From: JACDAE01 sp963717195
Lineage (GTDB): Bacteria > Chloroflexota > Ktedonobacteria > Ktedonobacterales > Ktedonobacteraceae
Length of the DNA: 64,000 nucleotides
Reading direction: 5' to 3'
Assembly (NCBI GenBank): GCA_963717195.1
Contig: CAVQVR010000006.1
Coordinates: 558,001 to 622,000, forward strand
The notes under the pieces are model-generated. The model was not told the origin of the DNA, searched no databases, and saw nothing but the letters and a program-made list of their open reading frames with translations. Shown one piece after another: positions 16,740 to 26,212 of the stretch. Every line of letters begins with the position of its first letter. Position 1 is the stretch's first letter. A program made the position numbers and the translations under genes.

Positions 16740-16813
16740 GCTTGTGAATTCTCGTTTTTTCTCTGAGTCCTGGCCCGCTGCGCGGGCGCGAGGAGGGCAG
16801 AGAATTCACAAGC
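16740..16813. repeat. Inverted repeat overlapping a dispersed GC-rich word
   Basis: Arms of 14 bp (GCTTGTGAATTCTC at 16740-16753 and its complement at 16800-16813) enclose about 46 nt. The right side, GGCGCGAGGAGGGCAGAGAA, then CACAAGCCCT, recurs in diverged form at about 51485-51518 without a matching left arm. It belongs to a second dispersed family distinct from the GTAGGG hairpins. Confidence 0.6.
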
Positions 16814-16856
16814 CCTGTACTGCGACAGGATAATATGGACCCATTATATTTTTCCA

Positions 16857-16906
16857 TCAATCTTTAACTTCAATCACACCAATCCTCTACATGACCTATG
16901 TATACT
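16857..16906 (+). promoter_or_regulatory. Composite promoter element, site 2
   Basis: TTTAACTTCAATCACACC, then AATCCTCTAC (16881-16890), exactly 10 nt, then TATACT (16901-16906). It is one of five matching sites in the window. TATACT is a good -10 box; the -35 position falls on ACCAAT rather than TTGACA, which suggests an activator or an alternative sigma factor. The SGNH lipoprotein gene starts 128 nt after it. Confidence 0.65.
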
Positions 16907-17033
16907 GAATTATAGGCATTCATAAGATGCTTCATCCGATTATGCGCCGATTGTGCGCAAAGTTATTGACCATTTTCTAGCGATCCTGAATAGTCACACA
17001 CAAAATATATATCACCCTGGAAAGGGGATCTCT

Positions 17034-18203
17034 ATGCGCCTTCGACAACAATCAACTACCTATTTGCGCTACCTGTGGAAAAACCTATTCATCGGAGCTC
17101 TTCTGGTTACGACGGCCTGCTCGCACAATCTAAATATAACAGCATTAACGAGTTCTTCTTCCTCTAGTAGCAAAACCGGAGCACTTATCTCGCGCGGCAA
17201 GCCCGTCTATTGTGCCAATAATGATGAGGGATCAGGAGGCGATAACGCAATCGTCAATGGCCATTATGGAGCATGGTCGTTCTGGCGTCCTAGCTTTACA
17301 GTCCTTCCCAGTTGGTGCGCCATTCAGGTTGGCGCTGGCCCCACACGCCTGCTCATGACCTGGGATAGCGACTACACCTTCGACTACCTTGGCGATGATA
17401 CAACCCTCAGCCCACATGCCTATACGATCTCGGTCTCTTCCAACAGTACCAATGGAGCCGATGGGACCTGGCATACCCTCGTTTCGGTAACCAACAACTT
17501 CGCACGCATCCGTGAGCATCTCTTGCCGTTCGCCGGTGAGTCCTGGGTCAAGATGACCATCACCAAAGGGCAGACGCAGGCCAGTCAACAAGCTATTCCC
17601 ATTGACCAGATCGACCTCTACGACGTGTCTCACAGCCTCAACGATACCTTCTTCTTCTCAGGAGATTCGATTACAGCCATTGCCTATAATCGCTTCGATG
17701 AGGATCAACCTTCCTACGATGAACTGGTGCATGCCGCCTATCCACAGCGCTTTCCCACGATGCTCGATGGAGGAATGGGTGGCTGGACCTCCGATCAGGC
17801 CGTCCAGGCGATGGACCTCTGGCTCCGTCTCAATCCCGATATCCATTACTGGCTGCTGGGATGGGGAACCAACGATGCCTTTGACCAGGTTTCTCCCGCC
17901 AGTTTCCAGAGCAATTTACAGACGCTGGTCACCAGGATCAAAGAGGCGGGGCATGTTCCCATCATCGCGCACATCCCCTACAATGCAACACCTGGTATGG
18001 ATGCTGAAGTGCAGGCTCTCAATGCCGTGATCGATACGGTCACAACTGCGAACAGACTCATCAAGGGGCCTGATCTCTACCACCTCTTTCGTACACACGC
18101 CGCTCAATACTTGCAAAGTGATCATACCCATCCAACTGCGGCGGGGGCAAAAGCTATGAATCTTGCATGGTTCCAGGCACTACGACCGAGTTTGTATAGT
18201 TGA
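17034..18203 (+). CDS. SGNH-hydrolase lipoprotein (short paralogue)
   Basis: A 389-residue exported lipoprotein (lipobox VTTAC, then a Ser-rich linker). From about residue 50 it is nearly identical to the last two thirds of the 699-residue protein at 9.6 kb: a jelly-roll carbohydrate-binding-like domain followed by a GDSL/SGNH esterase with GDS, GTND and DHTH motifs. The glycosidase barrel of the other protein is absent. It probably removes ester groups from an extracellular glycan. ATG at 17034 follows GGAAAGGGG; the longer frame from 16953 lacks a site. Its promoter element links it to the polysaccharide genes. Confidence 0.78.
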   Translation: MRLRQQSTTYLRYLWKNLFIGALLVTTACSHNLNITALTSSSSSSSKTGALISRGKPVYCANNDEGSGGDNAIVNGHYGAWSFWRPSFTVLPSWCAIQVGAGPTRLLMTWDSDYTFDYLGDDTTLSPHAYTISVSSNSTNGADGTWHTLVSVTNNFARIREHLLPFAGESWVKMTITKGQTQASQQAIPIDQIDLYDVSHSLNDTFFFSGDSITAIAYNRFDEDQPSYDELVHAAYPQRFPTMLDGGMGGWTSDQAVQAMDLWLRLNPDIHYWLLGWGTNDAFDQVSPASFQSNLQTLVTRIKEAGHVPIIAHIPYNATPGMDAEVQALNAVIDTVTTANRLIKGPDLYHLFRTHAAQYLQSDHTHPTAAGAKAMNLAWFQALRPSLYS

Positions 18204-18396
18204 AGGCATCGATTTGCAACGCCTCATGGTGTTTCTACTTTAGCTCGATCCTAAAGATACAAATCTTGCTCTATTGAAAACGTCTAGTCTGCCGATAATG
18301 AGATTGAGAGAGTGAGAAAGGGAAACGTTTTTGTGATCCTTTTCCTTATTTAGCGTTCAATGGGCCTACACTCATCAATGAAAGCACTGTTCTATT

Positions 18397-20733
18397 ATGC
18401 ACAAGCACAAAAAATGGCGTACGTTACACTACGAAGCCATTCCCAGGTCTTTCTGGTATAGCCTTGCATTTGCGAGTGCGTTTATTGGGATTTACTGTAT
18501 TTGGATGGTCAGACAGAACCTCTCTCCAGTACTTCAGGATGTTCTTGTCGGCCTGGGAGCATTGGCAAGTTTTGTGATTTCCTGGATCGGAGTCAAACGA
18601 TCCCTTGGGAAACATCGCGCAAATTCAGCATCCCTGCCTCTGGAGCGCCGTCTTCATTTCTGGATTCCTCTTGTATTCAGCATCGCGCTGCTATTTCAGG
18701 TTCTTGGGAGCAGCATCTTTATCGCCAATGACTGGCTTGGTATATTGACTCCTATCTGGGGAGAAGCCACGATCCTGGGGATGTACCCGGCCCTATTGGC
18801 TGGAATTCTCTTGTTACCACGAGACACCTTAGCGGGAAAGGTTTCTTTGCGTTTTGTGATAGAGAGCGCAATATTAATCTCGACGATCATTACCTTTAGT
18901 TGGTACTTTCTCCTGGGACCAATCCTGCTTCAAAGTCAGGGAGAACCACTATTCGCATTGGTGATTACCATTGCCTTGCCAACATTTGACCTCCTCGTGG
19001 TGAGTTGCCTCATTTTGCTCTCATACGCGACGGTGGATCATAGCATACGTACCCCGATCCGTGCGCTCTCTCTGGCTCTGGTCATTTTTGTGCTCACGGA
19101 TAGTATCCTCTTCTATCAAGCATTACATGGCGTTCAGAGTATGTGGCTCAGCCTGGGATGGATCGGGGGAAATTTCGCGATAGCCTTATCGGTTCAAGCG
19201 ATGCGTTGGCAGCCAGCCAGCCAGCTATTTCAGAAGGTATCGACGCCTCATGCCTCTGCACTGGTTGCAACGCCGCAGTGGCGCCCCCTCCTTTCCTATG
19301 CATTGATTCCTGCCGTGATCGGACTTGCGCTCTCTCTGTGGGAGACAGACAGAAGTAGCCTCCTGGCAACTGGAACGTATGGTTGTATCGTGCTGTTGCT
19401 GATCTTGATCTTTGCCAAACAACTCGTGGTGATACAAGAGATCCACGGACTGAATCGCGGATTCCAGCGGCTCCAGCACGTCATCGAGGAGAAGAATGCA
19501 GCATTGCAGCAGGCGAACAGCCACTTGCAAGCGTTGGCTACGACCGATCCGTTGACGGAACTGCCCAATCACCGGGCCTTGCTGGAAACTCTGGAGAAAG
19601 AGGTCGAGCGTGCCCAACGCTATGAGCGTCCCTTGTCGATCCTCTTCTTTGACGGCGATCACTTCAAACGAGTGAACGATACCTATGGGCATGCGGTGGG
19701 CGATGCGGTATTGCGAGAACTGGGAAGTCGTGGCAAGGACATCTTGCGCGGGAGCGATACTCTTGGGCGCTACGGAGGGGAAGAGTTCATGGTTCTGATG
19801 CCAGAAACCGATCTAGCGCTTGCTTGTGAGGTGGCCGAACGCCTGCGCGTGACGATTGCCACTCACCCACTGGCGGCAGAACTTGTGGAAGATGGACTCC
19901 ATGTGACCATTAGCATTGGAGTCGCCTCCTTTCCCGCAGATGGGCAGACTGGCAGCGACGTGGTGAAGAAAGCTGACCAGGCCATGTACTGGGCCAAACG
20001 TCTGGGACGCAACCAGATCCGTACCGTCCTGGAAGCAGAACGGGCGGCTCATGATAGCGCCCTGGTAGCCACTATCTCCAATTTAGAGCGCTCTGACGAG
20101 GCACAAGGACAGAATATCGAACAAGCCGTGCGTACTCATCAGTTGAGTACCATTCACTCGTTGATGTGGTTACTGGAACTGCGCAATCAGGGGATCAGCG
20201 CCCATTCCTACCAGGTGAGTGACCTGGCAGGGGCCATTGCCCAGGAACTAGAGTTGGAGCCGAGCGAGGTCTTCGCCGTCTCCACCGCTGGCTTGCTCCA
20301 TGATATCGGCAAGATTGCTATTCCGGATCACCTGCTGCAAAAGGAGGAGCCTCTTTCAGCCAGCGAACGGGCACTCGTCCGGCAGCATCCGGAACTGGGA
20401 GCGCAGATCCTGGAAGTGAGTCCCTACCTCCATACCTTGATGCCGGCAGTTCACCACCATCATGAGAACTGGGATGGGACGGGCTATCCTCAGGGACTCG
20501 CAGGAGAAAACATCCCACTGGCAGCACGCATCATCAGGGTCAGCGAAGCCTATCAGGCGAAGGTGAGCAATCGCCCGTATCAGGCCCGGCGTTCTGCTGA
20601 AGCGGCACGCTACGAACTGGAGCACTGTAGCGGCACATACTTTGACCCTGCGGTTATAGCGGCAGTGCTGCGTGTGTTGGTGCATCAGGAAGAGGAGGCT
20701 CTGGTAGGAAAGGCCGTTCGCCCTATCTCCTAG
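18397..20733 (+). CDS. Membrane GGDEF / HD-GYP cyclic-di-GMP enzyme
   Basis: A 778-residue protein with about eight N-terminal membrane segments (residues 15-350), a short coiled coil, a GGDEF diguanylate cyclase domain and an HD-GYP phosphodiesterase domain. The cyclase site is intact (GGEEF, 460-464) with an RxxD inhibitory site (RGSD) five residues upstream. The phosphodiesterase has His635-Asp636 in HDIGKIAIP, then HHHENWDGTGYP (GYP at 696-698) and GLAGENIPLAARI. It could both make and degrade cyclic di-GMP, a signal that commonly controls surface polysaccharide, whose genes lie just downstream. Confidence 0.85.
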   Translation: MHKHKKWRTLHYEAIPRSFWYSLAFASAFIGIYCIWMVRQNLSPVLQDVLVGLGALASFVISWIGVKRSLGKHRANSASLPLERRLHFWIPLVFSIALLFQVLGSSIFIANDWLGILTPIWGEATILGMYPALLAGILLLPRDTLAGKVSLRFVIESAILISTIITFSWYFLLGPILLQSQGEPLFALVITIALPTFDLLVVSCLILLSYATVDHSIRTPIRALSLALVIFVLTDSILFYQALHGVQSMWLSLGWIGGNFAIALSVQAMRWQPASQLFQKVSTPHASALVATPQWRPLLSYALIPAVIGLALSLWETDRSSLLATGTYGCIVLLLILIFAKQLVVIQEIHGLNRGFQRLQHVIEEKNAALQQANSHLQALATTDPLTELPNHRALLETLEKEVERAQRYERPLSILFFDGDHFKRVNDTYGHAVGDAVLRELGSRGKDILRGSDTLGRYGGEEFMVLMPETDLALACEVAERLRVTIATHPLAAELVEDGLHVTISIGVASFPADGQTGSDVVKKADQAMYWAKRLGRNQIRTVLEAERAAHDSALVATISNLERSDEAQGQNIEQAVRTHQLSTIHSLMWLLELRNQGISAHSYQVSDLAGAIAQELELEPSEVFAVSTAGLLHDIGKIAIPDHLLQKEEPLSASERALVRQHPELGAQILEVSPYLHTLMPAVHHHHENWDGTGYPQGLAGENIPLAARIIRVSEAYQAKVSNRPYQARRSAEAARYELEHCSGTYFDPAVIAAVLRVLVHQEEEALVGKAVRPIS

Positions 20734-20827
20734 CCCATTCGCTCATGGAGATGGGCACTGCGTCAAACATCATACGCTACTTGCTAAACCAAGCGAGCGA
20801 CTGGCAAATCGGCATTCACCTGAGTGG

Positions 20828-20880
20828 AATCGATGGAGAGTTCCTGGTCCTCTATCCATCAAGGGAAAATCGATGGAGAG
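20828..20880. repeat. Direct repeat between convergent genes
   Basis: AATCGATGGAGAG occurs at 20828-20840 and 20868-20880, 40 bp apart. No function is evident. Confidence 0.5.
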
Positions 20881-20882
20881 CC

Positions 20883-21464
20883 TTACACCAGGCTCTTGAT
20901 AATACGCGCTGCGGGACTGGCAACCACACTATAAGGAGGTACGCTTTTGGTGACGATGGCCCCGGCTGCAATAACACTATCGTGACCAAGCGTCACGCCT
21001 TTCAGGATCATCGCACGGCTGCCAATCCAGACCCGGTCTTCAATCTCTACCTGCTTTATTTTTAAACCGCTAGAGCCGATTGGATGTTGATCTGTATCCA
21101 TAATCAGCACATCACGGGCAATCATACAGTCAGCACCAATAACCACAGACCCAAATGCAGTAATCTCAACGTTGCGATTCAAATACGTGCCTTTACCAAT
21201 TCTCACAAGAGCGTCTTTGCCACATTCGATACGCACACCAGGATAGAAACGGCAGTCGGAAATTTCAATACGCCCGCCTTTATTCATAATTTTAGGAAGA
21301 GGTAATCCAAAACAAACCTTCACAATACCCGCTTTCGTGAAAGAGCGCCGTATCCAGAGACCCAGGAGCAGGTCAAGCGGGCCGTTCTTCCATAGACGCT
21401 TCCAGGCATGCTCAACCATATCTTGAGCTCGACCTGTTTTGACAGCTTGCTGCCAGTTACTCAT
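20883..21464 (-). CDS. Left-handed beta-helix acyltransferase
   Basis: A 193-residue hexapeptide-repeat transferase that probably acetylates a sugar. After a helical N-terminus (about 60 residues), repeats of the [LIV]GxxxxI type run to the end: VRIGKGTYLN, VVIGADCMIA, VWIGSRAMILKGVTLGHDSV. DTDQHPIG supplies the His usual in acetyl-CoA-dependent members. The final SVVASPAARII is typical of the WcaF/maltose-acetyltransferase group. ATG at 21464 follows GGAGGGG. It overlaps nothing but follows the other acyltransferase by 28 nt, so the pair is probably one operon with the flippase. Confidence 0.8.
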   Translation of the reverse strand: MSNWQQAVKTGRAQDMVEHAWKRLWKNGPLDLLLGLWIRRSFTKAGIVKVCFGLPLPKIMNKGGRIEISDCRFYPGVRIECGKDALVRIGKGTYLNRNVEITAFGSVVIGADCMIARDVLIMDTDQHPIGSSGLKIKQVEIEDRVWIGSRAMILKGVTLGHDSVIAAGAIVTKSVPPYSVVASPAARIIKSLV

Positions 21465-21492
21465 AATACCGACCCCTCCTATAATTTTGACG

Positions 21493-22041
21493 CTACTCAA
21501 ATAACGGGTGCCAATCCATTTCGTAGCAGAGATCTTGCAGTTTACGCTCACTCACAACTCTGGCCGGCACTCCCCCAACGATAGCATAGGGAGGAACATC
21601 GCGCGTAACCATCGCACCAGCCATTACAACAGCTCCCTCACCAATAGTGACTCCTGCAAGAATGGTGGCACGCATACCAATCCAGGCATGATTTCCTATG
21701 ACTATAGGTAAATACTTATCGGGGAAGAGAGGATCATTTAGATCGTGTGTGCCCGTAACCAGCCACGTACCAGCAGAGATACTGACGTTTTCCCCGATCA
21801 GCAGGCCACCAATCGTATAAAGCAAACACCCGTGATTGATGACCGTCCCTTTACCAATGGAAACTTTCACACTGCGCATCCCCGCCATCTGGACACGCTG
21901 GCCCATAAGAACAGCAGCCCGTGGACCAATGCGCCAGCCCAAGACGCGACGGTACCAACCAAGACGAACCTTATGCGATGGTATATACGCGATAATCTGG
22001 TTCGTTGTATACTTTAGTACAGCTGCAATTATCCCTTTCAT
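21493..22041 (-). CDS. Hexapeptide-repeat acetyltransferase (WcaF-like)
   Basis: A 182-residue left-handed beta-helix transferase. It shows VSIGKGTVIN, LLIGENVSIS, TGTHDLND with the catalytic-type His, AWIGMRATILAGVTIGEGAV, and the ending YAIVGGVPARVV. These features fit acetylation of a polysaccharide sugar in the cytoplasm. It starts 21 nt after the flippase stop on the same strand. The related neighbour at 20883 suggests the polymer carries two acetyl decorations. Confidence 0.82.
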   Translation of the reverse strand: MKGIIAAVLKYTTNQIIAYIPSHKVRLGWYRRVLGWRIGPRAAVLMGQRVQMAGMRSVKVSIGKGTVINHGCLLYTIGGLLIGENVSISAGTWLVTGTHDLNDPLFPDKYLPIVIGNHAWIGMRATILAGVTIGEGAVVMAGAMVTRDVPPYAIVGGVPARVVSERKLQDLCYEMDWHPLFE

Positions 22042-22062
22042 GCGTTTCGTCTACTCCCGTCA

Positions 22063-23814
22063 CTAATCCTTATATACTTCTTCAGGAGGCGCGGTATCAG
22101 TATGTAAAAGTCTGATTCTGTGCATTGCCGAACGCTTGCCTGTCTCCTCAAATTCCGCTTTATCTATTGCATGAACGGCTTCGAGCGCAGGTGCCTCTTT
22201 ATCTGGCTCGGGTGCTAAGGACAGATCATGTCCGTATGCAGGAAGTACGGGGTCCGTCAACTCCAACCGGAACGTAAAAGCAGACTCAAGTTCCGGTTGC
22301 ATCTCTTCATCGACAAGAAAGGTCGCTTCCCCAGCGGGAATATCCGCACTTTCGACAACCGGAATGTTCTCCGTAGCAAGCCCTTTCCTATTGCGTATGG
22401 AGCCATAGAGCGCTTTCAAATCGTCGCGTGGAATAGTCCCAAAGAGTGCAGCCGCCGCAAAGTAGACCACTGCCGCCGCAAGCAACAGGACATAAATATC
22501 CTTCTGGCGCGTAAACCAGATCGCCACGGCCATCACCATAGCAGCAGCAAGCGCTTTCAAGCCAACTTTCACACTACCCCACGGCAAAAGAGAACGCGGG
22601 ATAATCGCTACCGTCAGACATAGGAGCAAGAGTTCCGTAAGCGAAGTTACAGCCGCCGCACCTCTCTGCTGATAGATGCGGATCATCACAAGGTTCAAGC
22701 CGACATTAAATACCAGCGCAACCCCCGCCAAAACCGTAATACTTTTCTCACGCTTTATACTAATAATGACGGAACCAAGAGCACTATTAATATAGAGAAA
22801 GACGAGGCCAGGAGCAAGCAACTGTAAAACGGGAATAGCAGGATCAAACTCTGCCCGATGATAGAGAAAACCAATAATATTCGGTGCCGCTACAACAAGA
22901 CCGACTGCGATTGGAATACCACAAAAAAGAAGAAAATTCATTGATTTCTCTACAGCTATTCTCAAATCCGTCTCAGAATGCGTGGATAGCTTGGAAAAGA
23001 TCGGATACATAATAGCCCCTATAACGAGGCTTGGCAGAAAGACGAGCGTATCGAAGAGCCGGTATCCCGCACCATACCACCCGACAACAGCAGCACTCGC
23101 CATTAAAGAGAGAATAACCGTATCAACGCGATAATAGATAACACCCAGCACCCCATAGACAATAAATGGGATACTTTTGCGCATGAGTTCACGGATAAGG
23201 GCCAGATTGAAACTGACCGGCACACCAACCAGGTACACAACCCAGATCGTTTGCCAGAGTAAGCTCAAGAGTGAGCCGCCGAGCAAGATCATGGCCATGA
23301 CCTGTACTCCAGCTCCCAAACGCAAGGCAATCACCCCAATCAGTGCACTCAAGCCTTTTTCAAGAATTGTTCCGACCACCGGATAGCTCACGCGCTCAAA
23401 TGCATAGTGGAGAGAGCTGATCGTATTTCCGAGCGATCCGCTTAAGAGTGTAATACCACAGATCACGACCAGCATCTGTATCTCTACTGAATAACCAAGC
23501 ATCCGGCAAACAAGCAATGTGCCACTATAAAAAATCAGCCACAGAACGATCTTAATACAAAGAATATTGGAAAGGTAACGCAATGCCTTCGAGGGTTCCT
23601 GAGCTACATCGCGCGTCAACTGTTGGTTAAAACCAAACTCTATCGGAAATCCGATCAGCGAAACAAAGGTGATCGCAAAGTAGAGTTCACCAAACTTGAC
23701 ATCACCCAGAAAACGCCCATACGCGATGGTCAAAATCAAGGTTGATGACCATGTTACTCCCTGCCCAAACAAGGAAATAACTGTATTCCCGATTATTTTA
23801 CGCAGTCTGTTCAT
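22063..23814 (-). CDS. Wzx-type polysaccharide flippase
   Basis: A 583-residue membrane protein with 12-14 predicted segments over about residues 5-470, matching the MATE-like polysaccharide transporter family (GNTVISLFGQGVTW, GRFLGDVKFGELYFA, GFNQQLTRDVAQ). It would flip the lipid-linked repeat unit to the outer face. An unusual soluble, acidic tail of about 110 residues follows the last membrane segment and may contact other components. ATG at 23814 is chosen because the helix pattern begins there; the start overlaps the restored end of the upstream glycosyltransferase by 17 nt. Confidence 0.85.
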   Translation of the reverse strand: MNRLRKIIGNTVISLFGQGVTWSSTLILTIAYGRFLGDVKFGELYFAITFVSLIGFPIEFGFNQQLTRDVAQEPSKALRYLSNILCIKIVLWLIFYSGTLLVCRMLGYSVEIQMLVVICGITLLSGSLGNTISSLHYAFERVSYPVVGTILEKGLSALIGVIALRLGAGVQVMAMILLGGSLLSLLWQTIWVVYLVGVPVSFNLALIRELMRKSIPFIVYGVLGVIYYRVDTVILSLMASAAVVGWYGAGYRLFDTLVFLPSLVIGAIMYPIFSKLSTHSETDLRIAVEKSMNFLLFCGIPIAVGLVVAAPNIIGFLYHRAEFDPAIPVLQLLAPGLVFLYINSALGSVIISIKREKSITVLAGVALVFNVGLNLVMIRIYQQRGAAAVTSLTELLLLCLTVAIIPRSLLPWGSVKVGLKALAAAMVMAVAIWFTRQKDIYVLLLAAAVVYFAAAALFGTIPRDDLKALYGSIRNRKGLATENIPVVESADIPAGEATFLVDEEMQPELESAFTFRLELTDPVLPAYGHDLSLAPEPDKEAPALEAVHAIDKAEFEETGKRSAMHRIRLLHTDTAPPEEVYKD

Positions 23815-24944
23815 GTGTCTTCCCGGCGTCGATAGGGATAGATGTCTGTTTGCCAGTGAAGACATCATCCGTGATCAGTCGAATGTTGGAAGCAAAATGC
23901 TCAAGTGCAAAGATCTCTTCGGCTCTTCGGCGACCCTCGGCTCCCATGCGTGCAGCTACATCTGGATGCTCCAGAGATACAAAATGGCCTCACGCAAAGC
24001 CTGTGGATCCTCTGGGGGCACAAAGATTCCATTCACGCCATCATCCAGAAACTCCATTTGCCCCTGAATACGCGAGCAAATGACCGCTTTGCCCATCGCC
24101 ATTGCCTGCGTGAGAATCGTAATCCCATTATCGCGAAAACTGGGAAATAAAGGGACAACCACAAAGCGGGAACGGGCATAGAGGGCCCGTAGCTCCTGGA
24201 GTGAAGCCGCTTTAACCACAATGTTGTCGGGTAAACTGGTCGTACGTGCCAGACTATGTCCTGTTGCCCCCCAATCACCAGCATTGCGCCCGGAGAATTG
24301 CACACGCGTTGCGATGTGGCATGGAATAGAGAGTCCTCGTATTGCCTCAATAAGCGTGGCATAATCACGTCTTGAGTCGCCAACAGAGCAAATGCCCTCA
24401 ACGTCCTCATTCACATTCCCATTATTCAAAGAAGGTCGCCAGAATTTTTGATCCACGAAGTAAGGAATGACAACAATCCTTGAAGGTGCAATATTGAAAA
24501 ATTCAACCAGGAGATCCCGCTGGGTCTGACTCCAGAGCACAATACGATCGATTCTCTTTTGCGCAAACTTCAGCACAAACGCCTTCTTCGGAGGTGCCAT
24601 CCAGGAGAGGATCGCCACATGGCGCGTACGAGAGAATGTGAGGCGTAAAAGGGATGCATAAATCAAAGCAAAGCGATCGTCCCAACTGACAACAACATCG
24701 TAACGCCGCCTCAGCCGATAGACGATCAATGCTTGCAATACTACGATGGGCATGAATTTATAAAGGAGACGTATAAAGGGCGAGCGAGCTTGTAACGTTT
24801 GAAGATATAAACCATCAATAACATCTGCATCCAGGGTATCCTCCAAAGAGAAACACGCGGATCTTCGTCAGTTGCCTCTCGTTTTCGCTGCTCAATAGGT
24901 TGAATACGCTTCTCCTCTGGTGCAAGTACAAGGAGAGTCTTCAC
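23798..24944 (-). pseudogene. Glycosyltransferase family 4 gene with two frameshifts
   Basis: Three consecutive frames make one typical glycosyltransferase. Part one (GTG at 24944) reads MKTLLVLAPEEKR to EDPRVSL. Part two (about 24850-23976) reads EDTLDADVIDG through RFVVVPLFPSFRDNGIT to FVPPEDPQALREAILYL. Part three reads LEHPDVAARMGAEGRRRAEE to a stop at 23798, overlapping the flippase start. Each junction needs one extra base, in a T run (near 24850) and a C run (near 23975). The longest intact piece is 23956-24846. Homopolymer positions suggest sequencing error or recent mutation. The intact enzyme would add a sugar to the repeat unit. Confidence 0.75.
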
Positions 24945-24964
24945 CAATCTGGCCTCCTTTGCTA

Positions 24965-26212
24965 TTATGCCTTTGTAGCAATTACGCCTGGTCGCACGTC
25001 TGATACTTCTGCCTGATGCAGGACAAGCCGATAAATGTGCTCAACTTCATCGGCGAGACGTTGGGGATTAAAGTAGTCTTCAACGCGTTTACGCCCATAC
25101 TCACCCATTTTTGTGCGCAGATCCGGGTTGTTCACCAATGTAAGAATATTTTCTGCCAGTTGCTCAATATCATCTGGCGCTGAGAGAAGACCCGATCTCC
25201 CCTGCTCTACGATCTCGCGTGGCCCTCCCTGATCCGCCGCAATAACGGCTTTCTTCATCGCCATCGCTTCGAGAATAGCCAGGCAAAATCCTTCTTCAAG
25301 CGCTGGCATGGTATAGAGATCACACGCTGCCAGGACCGTCGGAATATCTGAGCGTGCACCCGTAAAAACAACCTGCTGGCTCAGGCCCAGCTCATGCATT
25401 TTTCCCTGTAAGTAGGCAACATAACTGTCACAACCCTTGAGTGGAGCGTCTTCACCAACAATCAATAAGCGAAAATCTGGAATACGCTCTTTAATCTGAG
25501 CAAGGGCTTTTAAAAGCGCTTCATGCCCTTTTCCAGGTGCCACCCGCCCCACAATTGCAAAGACCAGGGCCGCAGGTGGAATATTCAATTCCTGCCGTAA
25601 TGAGCTTCCATCTATCTGGTAATCCCAACGAGTGGCATCCAGGCTATTGAGCGCATGGTAAACTCTTTCAGGCCGACACCCGATCGCAATAGCGGATTGA
25701 GCAACAAATTCTGAAACACCAATAATGCCATCGGCCTGCCTGAAGGCTCGCAGAGCTGCTGGCCTCATCCAGTTCGCACATTTTGTATGCATCTGAAGGA
25801 CACTTCTGGCCCCTGTCATTCTTGCGAGAAAAACATTACTGAGCGCATCACGAGGCATCTCTGCTGAATGAATAATATCTATATGCTGCCGCTTCACATA
25901 ATTGACGAGTCCAAGCATACTGCCTGGCACGGCTAAGCCCGTGGATAACATATTTTTCGCGATCTCAAATTTTGAGCCGCCATGGAAAACGCTCGGGCCA
26001 AAATTTGTAGGACGCAGATGCAGATTGGGAATGTCCTCAAACAAGGCATACGCAGGCGTTTTTGCGCCTCCCATCCCTACAGCACAGGCCACATATATCT
26101 CTACACGCTCCCGCTCAAAATGTTGTAGAAGCATGCGGTGCACATTCGCAATCGACCATGACCAGGTCTGTGCCTGAGACTGTAAGAATAGGACCCGGAT
26201 CTTATTCTGCAT
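24965..26212 (-). CDS. Glycosyltransferase family 4
   Basis: A 415-residue GT-B glycosyltransferase. The N-terminal half binds acceptor (RVLFLQSQAQTWSWSI; ARSVLQMHTKCANW; ADGIIGVSEFVAQSA), and the C-terminal half is the Glycos_transf_1 domain, with VGRVAPGKGHEALLKAL and the nucleotide-sugar motif EEGFCLAILEAMAMKKAVIA. It probably adds one sugar to the lipid-linked polysaccharide unit on the cytoplasmic side. ATG at 26212 has GGATGAGG just upstream; the frame extends 66 codons further but starts with nothing family-like. It heads the minus-strand group running to the acyltransferases. Confidence 0.85.
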   Translation of the reverse strand: MQNKIRVLFLQSQAQTWSWSIANVHRMLLQHFERERVEIYVACAVGMGGAKTPAYALFEDIPNLHLRPTNFGPSVFHGGSKFEIAKNMLSTGLAVPGSMLGLVNYVKRQHIDIIHSAEMPRDALSNVFLARMTGARSVLQMHTKCANWMRPAALRAFRQADGIIGVSEFVAQSAIAIGCRPERVYHALNSLDATRWDYQIDGSSLRQELNIPPAALVFAIVGRVAPGKGHEALLKALAQIKERIPDFRLLIVGEDAPLKGCDSYVAYLQGKMHELGLSQQVVFTGARSDIPTVLAACDLYTMPALEEGFCLAILEAMAMKKAVIAADQGGPREIVEQGRSGLLSAPDDIEQLAENILTLVNNPDLRTKMGEYGRKRVEDYFNPQRLADEVEHIYRLVLHQAEVSDVRPGVIATKA

